This document shows positions 48,290 to 57,385 of a stretch of DNA of 64,000 nt, in pieces. How positions within the stretch are numbered: the stretch's first letter is position 1; every line of letters starts with the position of its first letter. This stretch comes from Pectobacterium cacticida (lineage in GTDB: Bacteria; Pseudomonadota; Gammaproteobacteria; Enterobacterales; Enterobacteriaceae), in the NCBI RefSeq assembly GCF_036885195.1, contig NZ_CP133656.1:3410001-3474000 (forward strand). Reading direction: 5' to 3'. The translations under genes were made by a program, and so were the position numbers. The notes beneath the pieces are model-generated. The model saw nothing but the letters and a program-made list of their open reading frames with translations. It had not been told where the DNA came from and did no database searches.

Positions 48290-49936
48290 TCAGTCATTTT
48301 CTATCAAGAGCGCTTCCATAAGATCGAGATCACGCAGCATTTTTTGCAGCGTCTCATTGCTGATCTGCTGCGTAGCGCGCAGGTGATACAGCTCCGCACG
48401 TTCCGAATTCAGCGCCGTCAGACGAAAGCGTCGTTCCAGATTCTCAATCAGCAAACCGTTATCGGGATCATCTTTACCAATGAGCCGTCGACGCAGGTTG
48501 CCGATCACGCGCGCGCTGACCTCCTTAAGCACCTGTTCGTCGATATTTTCTTCGCGATCGGCCGCCAGACGCTCCTCCATTTTGTGTATGCTTTTGATCG
48601 CGACCTCAGCCACCGCGACACGCGCCATGCGGATTTCCTTGGCCTGCGCCGCTTTGTCGCCGACGACAACGCCACGCAGTAGCAGCGGCAACGCCAATAC
48701 CCCACAGAGTAGCGAAAACAAAATGACGCCCGTAGCGATGAATACCAACTGATAGCGTGAGGGGAACGCCGTGCCGTCGGTCAGCAATAGCGGGATCGAT
48801 AGCACACCCGCCAACGTTATTGCGCCTCGTACCCCGGCAAAAGAGGCAATCCACAGCTCGCGAGTGGAAAATTCGGCGAAAACCATTGGCCGCTTTTTCT
48901 GGATGTGCACGCTGAATCTTTTCATTCCCCATAGCCAGCAGAACCGCAGCAGCAGCAGCGCGCCATAGATAATCGCGATGTCGGTGAATAACATCCAGGT
49001 TTCCACCGTTGGGTCCAGCTCCGCCTGAGTAATCGAGGTTTCCAGAATACCGGGTAATTGTAAGCCCAGCATGATGAACACCATGCCGTTAAACACAAAT
49101 TCCAGCATCGACCACACGCCGTTCGCACGCATTCTCATCGTCAATGGCGCACTACGAATGACGCCGGACTGACCGATCGTCATCCCCGCCGCGACCGCCG
49201 CCAAAATGCCCGACACGCCGATATGCTCCGCGATCAGGTATGACGCGAAGGGCAGCAACAGCAGTAGCACAATTTGCGTCGCGGCATCATCACCGCTCCA
49301 GCGATTGATAAGGCGCAGCGATTTCCCAAATAGCCAGGTGACTGCGACGCCCGCTAACAGCCCGCCTAGTGCAACCTGCGTGAATTCCAGCGCCGCACCG
49401 GAAACCGTAAACACCATCGTTCCCATCGCTATCGCGATGGCGAATTTCAATGACACCAGGCCGGAGGCGTCGTTCATTAACGCTTCGCCCTGCAAAATAC
49501 CCATCAACTTTTTCGGAATACGATCTTCACCCACGATGCCGGACAACGCCACGGCGTCCGTCGGCGACAACACCGCCGCCAGCGCAAAGGCCGCAATCAG
49601 TGGCATACCAGGCACCATCCAGTAGATGAAATAACCAATGCCCACCACGGTTATCAGAACCAGTATCAGCGCCAGGCCAATGATCTCCCGACCATGCTTC
49701 AAAAATTCCCGCGTCGGCGTTTTCCAACCATCGGCAAACAGCAACGGCGGAATGAAAAGCACCATAAATAGTTCAGGGTTGAAATCAACGTGCAAACCGA
49801 ATTGAGGCCAGGCGAGGATGGCACCCAGCGCGATTTGCATCAAAGGCAGAGGAATTTGAAAAGGTAAAATGCGTGTAACCACACCTGATAATGACACCAT
49901 CAGGGTTAAAATCAGAATCGTAAAAAATATTTCCAT
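48290..49936 (-). CDS. yjcE: CPA1 sodium/proton antiporter (YjcE-like)
   Basis: 548 residues from the ATG at 49936 (MEIFFTILIL, as in E. coli YjcE); an in-frame ATG at 49960 is less likely. About 11-12 membrane segments, the NhaP-type motifs LSPTDAVALSGIVGE and EALMNDASGLV, then a cytoplasmic tail of about 125 residues. Exchanges Na+ (or K+) for H+ across the inner membrane. Adjacent to ghxP, as in E. coli. Confidence 0.9.
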   Translation of the reverse strand: MEIFFTILILTLMVSLSGVVTRILPFQIPLPLMQIALGAILAWPQFGLHVDFNPELFMVLFIPPLLFADGWKTPTREFLKHGREIIGLALILVLITVVGIGYFIYWMVPGMPLIAAFALAAVLSPTDAVALSGIVGEDRIPKKLMGILQGEALMNDASGLVSLKFAIAIAMGTMVFTVSGAALEFTQVALGGLLAGVAVTWLFGKSLRLINRWSGDDAATQIVLLLLLPFASYLIAEHIGVSGILAAVAAGMTIGQSGVIRSAPLTMRMRANGVWSMLEFVFNGMVFIMLGLQLPGILETSITQAELDPTVETWMLFTDIAIIYGALLLLRFCWLWGMKRFSVHIQKKRPMVFAEFSTRELWIASFAGVRGAITLAGVLSIPLLLTDGTAFPSRYQLVFIATGVILFSLLCGVLALPLLLRGVVVGDKAAQAKEIRMARVAVAEVAIKSIHKMEERLAADREENIDEQVLKEVSARVIGNLRRRLIGKDDPDNGLLIENLERRFRLTALNSERAELYHLRATQQISNETLQKMLRDLDLMEALLIEND

Positions 49937-50175
49937 GCTTTCCTTAGACGCGCTCCTCAATCAAAAAATTCTGCCTGTTCGTAAGCCAAATGCCGATAAA
50001 ACTACCCTTACATATTTAACGCATTTAGCCCGGTATGAAAATGGATTTCTAGGTAATGCATGACGGACAGTCACCTTATTGATTATCACTGAAGTGACAT
50101 CAATCCAACGCCAATAAAAGGCGCATAACATCACACCAAACTAGGTTTAGAGGAAAAAAGATCGGGTGGGAAATG

Positions 50176-50207
50176 ACAGACCTTCAGGACGGCCCCTGAA
50201 GGTCTGT
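50176..50207 (-). terminator. Hairpin after ghxP
   Basis: ACAGACCTTCAGG (50176-50188) pairs with CCTGAAGGTCTGT (50195-50207), a perfect 13-bp stem 12 bp after the ghxP stop. There is no immediate T-run, so it may be a weak terminator or an RNA-stabilising end. Confidence 0.55.
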
Positions 50208-50218
50208 AAAGAGAGAGG

Positions 50219-51574
50219 TTAGAGCGCCCAACCGCCCGCGTAGAATATCACCAGCACGATAGCGATAATGACGGTGCCGACATTCAGTTTTCGCCATTCA
50301 CCGGCACAGATACGGCCTAGTACCAGCGTACCAAAGCCAAGCATGATGCCCGTCACGATATTACAGGTCAGGATGATAAACACGGCGCAGACTAAGCCAG
50401 ACATCGCATCCACAAAATCATCAAAATTCAGTTTGGATACATTACTGAGCATCAGCAGACCGACGTACATCAACGCGGGCGCGGTCGCATAACCCGGCAC
50501 CAGATACGCCAGCGGCGACACAAACAGCAAGAGTAGAAACAGCACACCGACGACGGTCGCCGTTAAGCCGGTTTTACCACCCGCGGCCGTCCCCGCAGCG
50601 GATTCAATATAGACCGCCGCTGGCGACGTCCCGACCAGACTGGAGAAAATGCTGCTTACGGAGTCCGCCGTCAGAGCCTTCCCGCCGCTGATAATTTGTC
50701 CGTCTTTATCCAATAAGTTGGCCTGTCCGGCTACGGCACGAATCGTCCCGGTAGCATCGAATACGGCGGTCATCACCAGCGCCAATACACTCGGCAAAAC
50801 CAGCGGCTGTAACGCGCCCGCGATATCCAGACTGAAGATCAATGACGACCCGTCAGCCGCCGTCAAACTCGGCAAGGCGAAGAAACCGGCGTATTTTACA
50901 CTCGGGTCAAAAATCAGTCCGAGGATAGAGATGACGATGATGACCAGCAAAATGCCGCCCGGCACGCGTCGCTTTTCCAGACCAATCGTCGCCGCCAACC
51001 CCAACAGGGACATCATGACGGGAAAAGAGGTGAAATCACCCAGCGCCACCGGCAGGCCATCCAACGGGTTTTTTATCACCAGCCCGACGCTATTAGAGGC
51101 AATAATCAGTAGGAACAGACCAATACCAATTCCCGTGCCGTGCGCCACACCCATCGGCAGGTTACGTAAGATCCAAGATCGGATACCCGTAACAGAAATA
51201 ACGGTGAACAGCACCCCCATCAGAAAGATCGCGCCCAACGCCACAGGAATACTGATTTGCTGCCCTAACACCAGACTGAATGCGGTGAACGCCGTTAGCG
51301 AAATCGCACAGCCAATTGCCATCGGCAAATTAGCCCATAAACCCATTAATAGCGATCCCACTCCGGCAACCAAACAGGTTGCCACAAACACCGCCGTTGG
51401 CGGGAAACCCGCCTTACCTAGCATACTCGGCACCACAATAACCGAGTAAACCATCGCCAGGAATGTCGTCAAACCCGCTAATACTTCCTGACGCACATTA
51501 CTGCCGCGCTGTTTAATTTTGAAAAAATCGTCAAGCGCGCTCTGTGAGCCTGTCTGACGGAGGGTATTTGCCAT
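50219..51574 (-). CDS. ghxP: Guanine/hypoxanthine permease (NCS2)
   Basis: 451 residues with about 12-14 membrane segments, very close to E. coli GhxP (YjcD): FFKIKQRGSNVRQEVLAGLTTF at the start, then SLTAFTAFSLVLGQ and IESAAGTAAGGKTGL, the latter being the substrate-site region. Imports guanine and hypoxanthine with protons. A possible PurR box lies about 110 bp upstream (51683). Confidence 0.92.
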   Translation of the reverse strand: MANTLRQTGSQSALDDFFKIKQRGSNVRQEVLAGLTTFLAMVYSVIVVPSMLGKAGFPPTAVFVATCLVAGVGSLLMGLWANLPMAIGCAISLTAFTAFSLVLGQQISIPVALGAIFLMGVLFTVISVTGIRSWILRNLPMGVAHGTGIGIGLFLLIIASNSVGLVIKNPLDGLPVALGDFTSFPVMMSLLGLAATIGLEKRRVPGGILLVIIVISILGLIFDPSVKYAGFFALPSLTAADGSSLIFSLDIAGALQPLVLPSVLALVMTAVFDATGTIRAVAGQANLLDKDGQIISGGKALTADSVSSIFSSLVGTSPAAVYIESAAGTAAGGKTGLTATVVGVLFLLLLFVSPLAYLVPGYATAPALMYVGLLMLSNVSKLNFDDFVDAMSGLVCAVFIILTCNIVTGIMLGFGTLVLGRICAGEWRKLNVGTVIIAIVLVIFYAGGWAL

Positions 51575-51682
51575 GGTGTAATCCCCTGAAGTGCCATGAG
51601 TATTAAGATAAATTGGTCAGTTTGCGCGGTAGTGAAACGCGAGCGCACCAGTGCAATTATGAATATTTAATCGCCTGGACAT

Positions 51683-51698
51683 GCGCAAACGATTAACT
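51683..51698. promoter_or_regulatory. Possible PurR box for ghxP
   Basis: GCGCAAACGATTAACT matches 11 of 16 bases of the PurR consensus ACGCAAACGTTTGCGT, best in the left half. E. coli ghxP belongs to the PurR regulon. The rest of 51575-51999 shows no gene. Confidence 0.35.
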
Positions 51699-52005
51699 TG
51701 CCGTAGAAACTATAATCTTGCCGCAGAAACTATAATCAAATATAAAATCAAGACGTTGCTGTCTCAGAACCGAGACAATATGGAGCGCACAATTATCCCG
51801 CTTCCCCCGCGCTTATTTCAACCGCTAATCAAGACAATTTACCTATTCCTTCACCTCTCATATTGAAGGATGTTGCTCACTCGTTCAGATACAGCCCCAA
51901 CCAGCACCGTGTTGAAAGCACATCGGTATAAAAAATATCCAGATCGGACACTTGGCTGAAATCAAAACGACAGTTTATTTCATGCAAACTCTCTGTTTAT
52001 TTTTT

Positions 52006-52021
52006 TGTGATTCTCATCACA
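52006..52021. promoter_or_regulatory. Perfect CRP site 1
   Basis: TGTGA-TTCTCA-TCACA within a longer palindrome of T and A runs. It is directly upstream of the promoter at 52028. Centre to -10 centre is 40 bp. Confidence 0.75.
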
Positions 52022-52027
52022 AAAAAG

Positions 52028-52056
52028 TTGACCCGTCGTATCAGGGCGGGTATTCT
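52028..52056 (+). promoter_or_regulatory. Promoter of small-protein operon
   Basis: TTGACC (52028-52033), 17-bp spacer, TATTCT (52051-52056). Predicted start near 52063 gives a leader of about 50 bases before the first small ORF. Confidence 0.6.
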
Positions 52057-52111
52057 TAAAAACGTGAACAGCGTCACAGAAAACTGACTAATCAACAATG
52101 AGGGAAAGACC

Positions 52112-52183
52112 ATGAAACTGCTGAAAAAAATCATCGCCGTGTTCGAAAACGTTAACATCAACTTTGGTACTTTCAACCAATAA
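52112..52183 (+). CDS. 23-residue small protein, amphipathic
   Basis: ATG at 52112 with AGGGA at 52101-52105. The peptide starts MKLLKKIIAVFENV, a basic amphipathic helix of the type that binds the inner face of the membrane, and ends INFGTFNQ. Not recognised as a known family. It lies between a CRP-dependent type promoter and the AzuC-like ORF, 28 bp upstream of it. Support: good ribosome site, promoter and terminator around the pair, no alternative gene. Expression is not shown. Confidence 0.55.
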   Translation: MKLLKKIIAVFENVNINFGTFNQ

Positions 52184-52211
52184 TTATTTACGTATCGTGG
52201 GGGATAAAAAG

Positions 52212-52298
52212 ATGCGTGTTGTCCGCAAAATCAATCAACTATTAAAAGCGTTGGGCACCACCTATCGCGGTGTTAACCCCTACGCTTTCTTCCGTTAA
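52212..52298 (+). CDS. 28-residue AzuC-like small protein
   Basis: ATG at 52212 behind GGGGGA (52199-52204). Same length as E. coli AzuC and the same plan: a basic amphipathic N-terminal helix (MRVVRKINQLLKAL) and a C-terminus TYRGVNPYAFFR, comparable with TFKDVPPGNMFR of AzuC. In E. coli AzuC associates with the membrane, binds glycerol-3-phosphate dehydrogenase GlpD, and its mRNA also acts as a base-pairing RNA (AzuCR). Whether this divergent relative does the same is unknown. Followed by a strong terminator. The second, closer AzuC relative is at 57733-57819. Confidence 0.65.
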   Translation: MRVVRKINQLLKALGTTYRGVNPYAFFR

Positions 52299-52322
52299 TC
52301 GTACCCAGTACGTTAACAACTA

Positions 52323-52360
52323 AAAAATGGCTGCCTTACTTAGGGCGGCCATTTTTGTTT
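52323..52360. terminator. Bidirectional terminator, small-protein operon / hpxB
   Basis: AAAAATGGC-T-GCC pairs with GGC-G-GCCATTTTT (52323-52356) with T-runs on both strands. It ends the plus-strand small-protein transcript and the minus-strand hpx operon. Confidence 0.85.
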
Positions 52361-52365
52361 CTGAT

Positions 52366-53322
52366 CTATCGACGCGCTACATACGGATGATGCTCACGCC
52401 AGTGCTCGGCAATATCCTGACGGCGACAAACCCAAACGTTATCGTGCTGCTGAATATAATCCAGAAAGCGCTGCAAGGCACGGAACCGACCCGGCCTCCC
52501 CAGCAAACGGCAGTGCATGCCGATCGATAACATTTTCGGCGACGTTTCACCTTCCTCGTAAAGCACATCAAAACTGTCTTTCAGGTAACTATAAAACTGT
52601 TCACCACAGTTAAAGCCCTGCGGTGAAGCAAAACGCATGTCGTTTGCATCAAGCGTATAAGGGATAATAAGGTGAGGATGTACACCACCGTCACTTTTTT
52701 TCACCGGCATCCAGAAAGGTAAATCATCGCCATAATAGTCGCTGTCATACCAAAAACCACCATGGTCGACGACCAGCTGGCGGGTATTCGGACTATCCCG
52801 ACCGGTATACCAGCCTAGCGGTGGTTTTCCAAATAACGCCGTATGCACCTCTATCGCCTTATTCAGGTGCTCACGTTCTGTAGCAATATCCATATTCTGG
52901 TAATGAATCCAGCGCCATCCGTGACTCACCACATCATACTCAGCCGACTTAATCGCCTCTACGACCGCTGGGTTACGCGCCAGCGCCATCGCCACGCCAA
53001 ATACCGTGAACGGCAGGCCACGTCGCTGAAATTCCCGGTGGATGCGCCAAAACCCAACGCGCGAGCCATATTCATACAGCGAATCCATTGACATGTGACG
53101 GGCAGGATAACTTTCCGCACCAATAATATCGGAGAGAAACTGTTCAGACCCGGCATCACCATGCAAAACATTATTTTCCGCGCCTTCTTCATAATTCAGC
53201 ACAAACTGAACCGCGATGCGAGCATTACCAGGCCAGTTAGCCTGCGGCGGCTGGCCCGCATAGCCAATGAGATCGCGGGGATAATCCCCCCCATCGCTCA
53301 ACACAGTAGAATCACTTCTCAT
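52366..53322 (-). CDS. hpxB: Allantoinase, PuuE/HpxB type
   Basis: 318 residues of the polysaccharide-deacetylase-like allantoinase family: YPRDLIGYAGQPPQANWP, then NYEEGAENNVLHGD and YEYGSRVGFWRI are typical of PuuE. It opens allantoin to allantoate without the metal site of classic allantoinases. Third gene of hpxS-hpxA-hpxB, 10 bp after hpxA. It allows purine-derived ureides to be used as nitrogen source. Confidence 0.9.
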   Translation of the reverse strand: MRSDSTVLSDGGDYPRDLIGYAGQPPQANWPGNARIAVQFVLNYEEGAENNVLHGDAGSEQFLSDIIGAESYPARHMSMDSLYEYGSRVGFWRIHREFQRRGLPFTVFGVAMALARNPAVVEAIKSAEYDVVSHGWRWIHYQNMDIATEREHLNKAIEVHTALFGKPPLGWYTGRDSPNTRQLVVDHGGFWYDSDYYGDDLPFWMPVKKSDGGVHPHLIIPYTLDANDMRFASPQGFNCGEQFYSYLKDSFDVLYEEGETSPKMLSIGMHCRLLGRPGRFRALQRFLDYIQQHDNVWVCRRQDIAEHWREHHPYVARR

Positions 53323-53332
53323 CGTTTTTTCC

Positions 53333-54070
53333 TTAACGTAGGGGGCTAAACATGCCGCTCAACGGTTTAGCGATTGGATAATCCAGATCGCCATGCTTAC
53401 TGGTCGTCAACCCCAGCGCGGATAAAGATTCAACCAGTTTGACGGCCGCGCTAACGCCGTCAATGATTGGGACGGCCAATTCCTGGGTCAGCGACTGCGC
53501 CAGATCGGCCATGCCACCGCAACCCAATACGACTGCGCCGACACCATCCTGACGCAGGGATTGTATACAATATTCCCTTACTTTCCGTTGGGCAATGCCG
53601 CTATCCTGTTCGAGCGCCAGCACGGGTAAATCGATAGCATGCAGCGCGGCACAATGGTGTTCAAAACCATAACGCTGTAATAAATGGCGCGCGATAATCA
53701 CAGTGCGCGGTAGCGTAGTCACAATGGAGAAGCGGGTAGCGACCAGTGTCGCCATATGAAAAGCGGCTTCAGCAATACCGATAACTGGCTTGCAGGCAAC
53801 TTCACGGGCCGCAAGCAAACCAGGATCGCCAAAACAGGCAATAATATGTCCGTCGACGCCCTGTGTTTTCCCCTGCTTGATCTGTTCCAACACGCCAATC
53901 GCCGCTATCGCCTCATCAAAATGCCCTTCAATAGAAGGCACGCCCTGAGAAGGAGACACCGCCATGATTTCCGTCCCTGGCGCCGCCGCCGCACGTGCGG
54001 CCATTCCGATCGTTTCCGTCATGGCAATACTGGTATTAGGGTTAATAACCTGAATTAAAAGCGGTTTCAC
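53333..54070 (-). CDS. hpxA: Allantoin racemase, Asp/Glu/hydantoin racemase family
   Basis: 245 residues with the two catalytic cysteines of the family, C79 (HIIACFGDP) and C184 (VVLGCGGMAD). NPNTSIAMTETI at the start is a family mark. With HpxB beside it, the likely substrate is allantoin: it interconverts the R and S forms so that both can be hydrolysed. The start overlaps hpxS by 4 bp. Confidence 0.88.
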   Translation of the reverse strand: MKPLLIQVINPNTSIAMTETIGMAARAAAAPGTEIMAVSPSQGVPSIEGHFDEAIAAIGVLEQIKQGKTQGVDGHIIACFGDPGLLAAREVACKPVIGIAEAAFHMATLVATRFSIVTTLPRTVIIARHLLQRYGFEHHCAALHAIDLPVLALEQDSGIAQRKVREYCIQSLRQDGVGAVVLGCGGMADLAQSLTQELAVPIIDGVSAAVKLVESLSALGLTTSKHGDLDYPIAKPLSGMFSPLR

Positions 54071-54789
54071 GCAAGCTTCTCCTTCATATGGCCGAACAGG
54101 CGGCTGAAGTCAGGCTCGGCGTTTTCATCTCTGTCAAAGCGCAGGCTCGCAACAATATCATCGAAGTGCTGCGTTAACGTCTCTGATAACGCCGGAACGT
54201 TTTTATTCCGTAGATGCATGAGAAGATGGTGGTGGTCGTGGCAGCGGCACCCTTGCTGCCACGGCGCGCCGTAAGCGGCGATAACCAGCGATGAGCGCAG
54301 CGTTAATTGTGAAACCATCCCGGTTAATACCGTATTGCCAGAAATCGCCTGTAGCTGAATATGAAAAGCGGCAGACAATCGGATAGCTTCCGCCCCGTGT
54401 TGATCGGCGTGCGCCTGCTGTTCTGCCGCGACCAGCTTATTCAATGCCGTTAGATGGGGAGAGCGGCAGTGTGCGACCACTGCTGGCAGATTGGCACATT
54501 CGATTAAGCGGCGAGTTTGAAAAATTTCTTGTGCCTCTTCAACCGATGGTGTCGACACCTGTGCACCACGTTTAGGCGTTAAGGTGACCATTTGCACCAC
54601 GGCGAGGCGTTGTAAGACCTTTCTGATCCCCGTTCTGCTTACAGAAAATACTTCAGCCAGCGCTTCTTCCGGCAATTTTGTTCCCGGCAACAGTTGATGT
54701 TCCACAATGGCATCCACCAGCGCCTGATAAATAACATCATCTTTTTGCTGAGGGAATGGCGCATTTTCAAACCCGTATGTGTAATTCAT
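54067..54789 (-). CDS. hpxS: GntR/FadR-family regulator HpxS-like
   Basis: 240 residues. N-terminal winged helix (GTKLPEEALAEVFSVSRTGIRKVLQRLA) and a helical FCD ligand domain from about 95, with His in AAFHIQL and HDHHHLLMHL as metal ligands. First gene of the operon and divergent from the NCS1 permease gene; it probably controls both. Order S-A-B matches the hpxSAB operon of Klebsiella. Confidence 0.87.
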   Translation of the reverse strand: MNYTYGFENAPFPQQKDDVIYQALVDAIVEHQLLPGTKLPEEALAEVFSVSRTGIRKVLQRLAVVQMVTLTPKRGAQVSTPSVEEAQEIFQTRRLIECANLPAVVAHCRSPHLTALNKLVAAEQQAHADQHGAEAIRLSAAFHIQLQAISGNTVLTGMVSQLTLRSSLVIAAYGAPWQQGCRCHDHHHLLMHLRNKNVPALSETLTQHFDDIVASLRFDRDENAEPDFSRLFGHMKEKLA

Positions 54790-54843
54790 CTCACCTTCTC
54801 GTCATCAATATTTCCATAAATCGTACACACCATTTATTGATTA

Positions 54844-54851
54844 TGTATACA
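54844..54851. promoter_or_regulatory. Possible HpxS operator
   Basis: Perfect palindrome TGTATACA in the gap between hpxS and the permease gene, a typical recognition core for FCD-type GntR regulators; a weaker related half, CGTACACA, lies at 54820-54830. Confidence 0.45.
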
Positions 54852-54937
54852 AAAAAATGAATTTTGGCCTGATTCGTGCAACGTCTTTTACCAACAACGT
54901 CATTCGCTTTACGACCAAGGTAAAAGGAGCAGATTCC

Positions 54938-56422
54938 ATGCCAGAACATATCAACACAGGTAATGACAATAATACGTACAGCCCCAGACTCTGTAATGCG
55001 GATTTGGCGCCGACCCGCGTTCAAACCTGGTCTTGGTACAACATTTTTTCCTTCTGGATGTCAGACGTGCATAGCATGGGAGGCTACGTAGTCGCAGCCA
55101 GCTTTTTCACCTTGGGGTTAGCAAGCTGGCAGGTGCTGCTGTGCCTTCTGGTGGGGATCTGTATTGTGCAAATTTTTGCCAACCTCGTCGCCAAACCCAG
55201 TCAGATGAGTGGTGTGCCTTATGCGGTCATTTGCCGCCAGGCCTTTGGCGTGTTTGGCGCCAATGTACCCGCAGTGATCCGCGGCCTAATCGCCTTTGCA
55301 TGGTACGGAATCCAAACCTACCTGGCCGCTCATGCCCTCATGTTGGTATTGCTGAAATTTTATCCGAACCTTGCACCGCTAACGCAGAGTCACTGGCTCG
55401 GCCTGTCAACGCTTGGATGGATTTGCTTTGGCATCATGTGGTTCTTACAGGCCATGGTGTTTTGGCACGGTATGAACGCGATTAAACGCTTTATTGATTT
55501 CGCCGGCCCGGCAGTTTATATCGTGATGACGCTGCTGGCCGCCTGGATTATTTACCAGACCGGTTGGGAAAATATCTCATTTACACTCAGTAGCAAAACG
55601 CTGACGACAGGAGAACAAACCTGGCAAATGCTTACCGCCACGGCGCTGGTCGTTTCCTATTTTTCCGGCCCGCTGTTGAACTTTGGCGATTTCTCCCGCT
55701 ACGGTAAAAGTATGCAGGAAATCCGCCGTGGCAATCGCTGGGGGCTTCCCTTTAATTTCCTGCTGTTTTCCATTATCACCGTCATTATCGTGTCAGGAAC
55801 CCAATCGTTATTTGGCCGCATGATTACCGACCCTATCGAAACCGTCACACACATCGGTAGTGGCGTCGCTGTTGCGCTTGGCGTACTGACGATGATCATC
55901 GCCACCATCGGGATCAATATCGTCGCCAACTTTGTGTCACCAGCCTTTGATTTTTCAAACTGTTCGCCACAGCATATTAGTTTCCGCACTGGCGGTATGA
56001 TCGCCGCCGTCGGTTCCGTCCTGCTTACGCCCTGGAACCTGTTTAATTCACCAGAATTGATTCACTACACGTTGGATGTGCTTGGCGCTTTTATTGGCCC
56101 GCTCTTCGGTATTCTGCTAATGGATTTCTATGTTATCAAAGGCGGGAAAGTCTATGTGGACGATCTCTTCGACGCAACGCCAAAAGGGCGTTACTGGTAT
56201 CGAAACGGCTTCAACCCGAACGCGCTAATGGCGCTCATTCCCGCCGTGGCTATCGGGCTTATCATCAGCTTTATCCCACAATGGCGTGATGCGGCCAACT
56301 TCAGTTGGTTCATCGGCGCAGCCCTGTCCGCAGGCTGCTACCGTTACTTGGCACGCCACGAACGTGTCGGCGCAACCGGAAAACCCTTTGCCGCACGTGG
56401 AATGCTATTAGAGAAAGAGTAA
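54938..56422 (+). CDS. NCS1-family permease, probable allantoin/ureide uptake
   Basis: About 494 residues from the ATG at 54938 (AGGAG at 54925-54929; an in-frame ATG at 54857 has no such site). NCS1 start signature NADLAPTRVQTWSWYN, then about 12 membrane segments and PFNFLLFSIITVIIV. NCS1 members carry nucleobases, hydantoins and allantoin. Divergence from an allantoin operon suggests allantoin or a related ureide; the exact substrate cannot be read here. Confidence 0.83.
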   Translation: MPEHINTGNDNNTYSPRLCNADLAPTRVQTWSWYNIFSFWMSDVHSMGGYVVAASFFTLGLASWQVLLCLLVGICIVQIFANLVAKPSQMSGVPYAVICRQAFGVFGANVPAVIRGLIAFAWYGIQTYLAAHALMLVLLKFYPNLAPLTQSHWLGLSTLGWICFGIMWFLQAMVFWHGMNAIKRFIDFAGPAVYIVMTLLAAWIIYQTGWENISFTLSSKTLTTGEQTWQMLTATALVVSYFSGPLLNFGDFSRYGKSMQEIRRGNRWGLPFNFLLFSIITVIIVSGTQSLFGRMITDPIETVTHIGSGVAVALGVLTMIIATIGINIVANFVSPAFDFSNCSPQHISFRTGGMIAAVGSVLLTPWNLFNSPELIHYTLDVLGAFIGPLFGILLMDFYVIKGGKVYVDDLFDATPKGRYWYRNGFNPNALMALIPAVAIGLIISFIPQWRDAANFSWFIGAALSAGCYRYLARHERVGATGKPFAARGMLLEKE

Positions 56423-56430
56423 ATGCCGCG

Positions 56431-56455
56431 AGCGCCGTACTGTTCATACGGCGCT
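56431..56455. terminator. Hairpin between permease and lpxL
   Basis: AGCGCCGTA pairs with TACGGCGCT around a 7-base loop, between two convergent stop codons. There is no T-run, so termination strength is uncertain. Confidence 0.5.
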
Positions 56456-56461
56456 ACCGCG

Positions 56462-57385
56462 TTATGCATAGAGCGACACTTCGCCAACCGGGCGCGTCTT
56501 AAAACGGCGGTGCAGCCAAAGATACTGTTCAGGCGCACGCATGATTTCTTTTTCAATGACTTTATTCATATAACACGCGGCTGCCTGTTCATCATGATAC
56601 GGATAATCCTGTAATTCAGGCTGTATGACCAGTTGGTAGCCAGAAGCATCCGATTTACGAATCAGCACCGTGGTCATCATCGCGGGTTTCGCTAACCGAC
56701 TGATTGTATATGTCCCATTTGTAGTCGCTGCATTTTTTACCGCGAAAAATGGGGCAAAAATACTACCTTTAGGGCCATAGTCCTGATCGGGAGCAAACCA
56801 TACCGCTTCGCCCCGTTTCAACGCGTGCACCATACCACGCAGATCCCTGCGATCAATCATCGCCTTATTCGATCGTGAACGACCCCAGGTTTGCACCATT
56901 TCCATCACTTTATTATTGTGCGGGCGATACATTGCCATCATCGGTTGGCATAATCCCATCGCCCTCCCGCCGAGTTCCAGCGACATAAAGTGAATACCGA
57001 TTACCATCACGCCTCTGCCCTCTGCGCTAGCCCTATGTAAATGCTCAAGCCCTGAAACATCAAACCAGCGACGCACCCGACGATCGGGCCAGAACCAGGC
57101 CATGCCAGTTTCGACTAATGCCATTCCGAGAGAAGCAAAATTACCGTCGATCAGCTTTTCTATTTCCTTGTCTGAGATCGTCGGGAAGCACAATTCCAGA
57201 TTGCGCCTGGCAATCGCTACCCGGCGTTTAAGAAAGAGACGAGATAGCCGACCGGCACTACGGCCGATTCTCATCAGTAAGGGATAAGGAAGTTGAACGA
57301 GTAAAAACAGTACGCCAAGTCCGAACCATGTCGTCCAATAGCGAGGATGAAGTAATGCCCTGGTAAAAGTTTGCTTAATTTTCAT
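56462..57385 (-). CDS. lpxL: Lipid A lauroyltransferase-type acyltransferase
   Basis: 307 residues from the ATG at 57385 (MKIKQTFTRALLHPRYW), close to E. coli LpxL; the frame also contains an upstream ATG at 57442. One N-terminal membrane helix, acyltransferase His in GIHFMSLELGG, then WGRSRSNKAMIDRRDL, APDQDYGPKGSIF and the terminal PEQYLWLHRRFKTRP. Transfers a secondary acyl chain to Kdo2-lipid IVA in the inner membrane. LpxP is the main alternative. Near mdtG, as in E. coli. Confidence 0.88.
   Translation of the reverse strand: MKIKQTFTRALLHPRYWTTWFGLGVLFLLVQLPYPLLMRIGRSAGRLSRLFLKRRVAIARRNLELCFPTISDKEIEKLIDGNFASLGMALVETGMAWFWPDRRVRRWFDVSGLEHLHRASAEGRGVMVIGIHFMSLELGGRAMGLCQPMMAMYRPHNNKVMEMVQTWGRSRSNKAMIDRRDLRGMVHALKRGEAVWFAPDQDYGPKGSIFAPFFAVKNAATTNGTYTISRLAKPAMMTTVLIRKSDASGYQLVIQPELQDYPYHDEQAAACYMNKVIEKEIMRAPEQYLWLHRRFKTRPVGEVSLYA

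Noticed and set aside
51575..51700. Purine riboswitch in the ghxP leader
   Set aside because: No conserved purine-aptamer core or expression-platform hairpin could be found; a PurR box is the simpler explanation.
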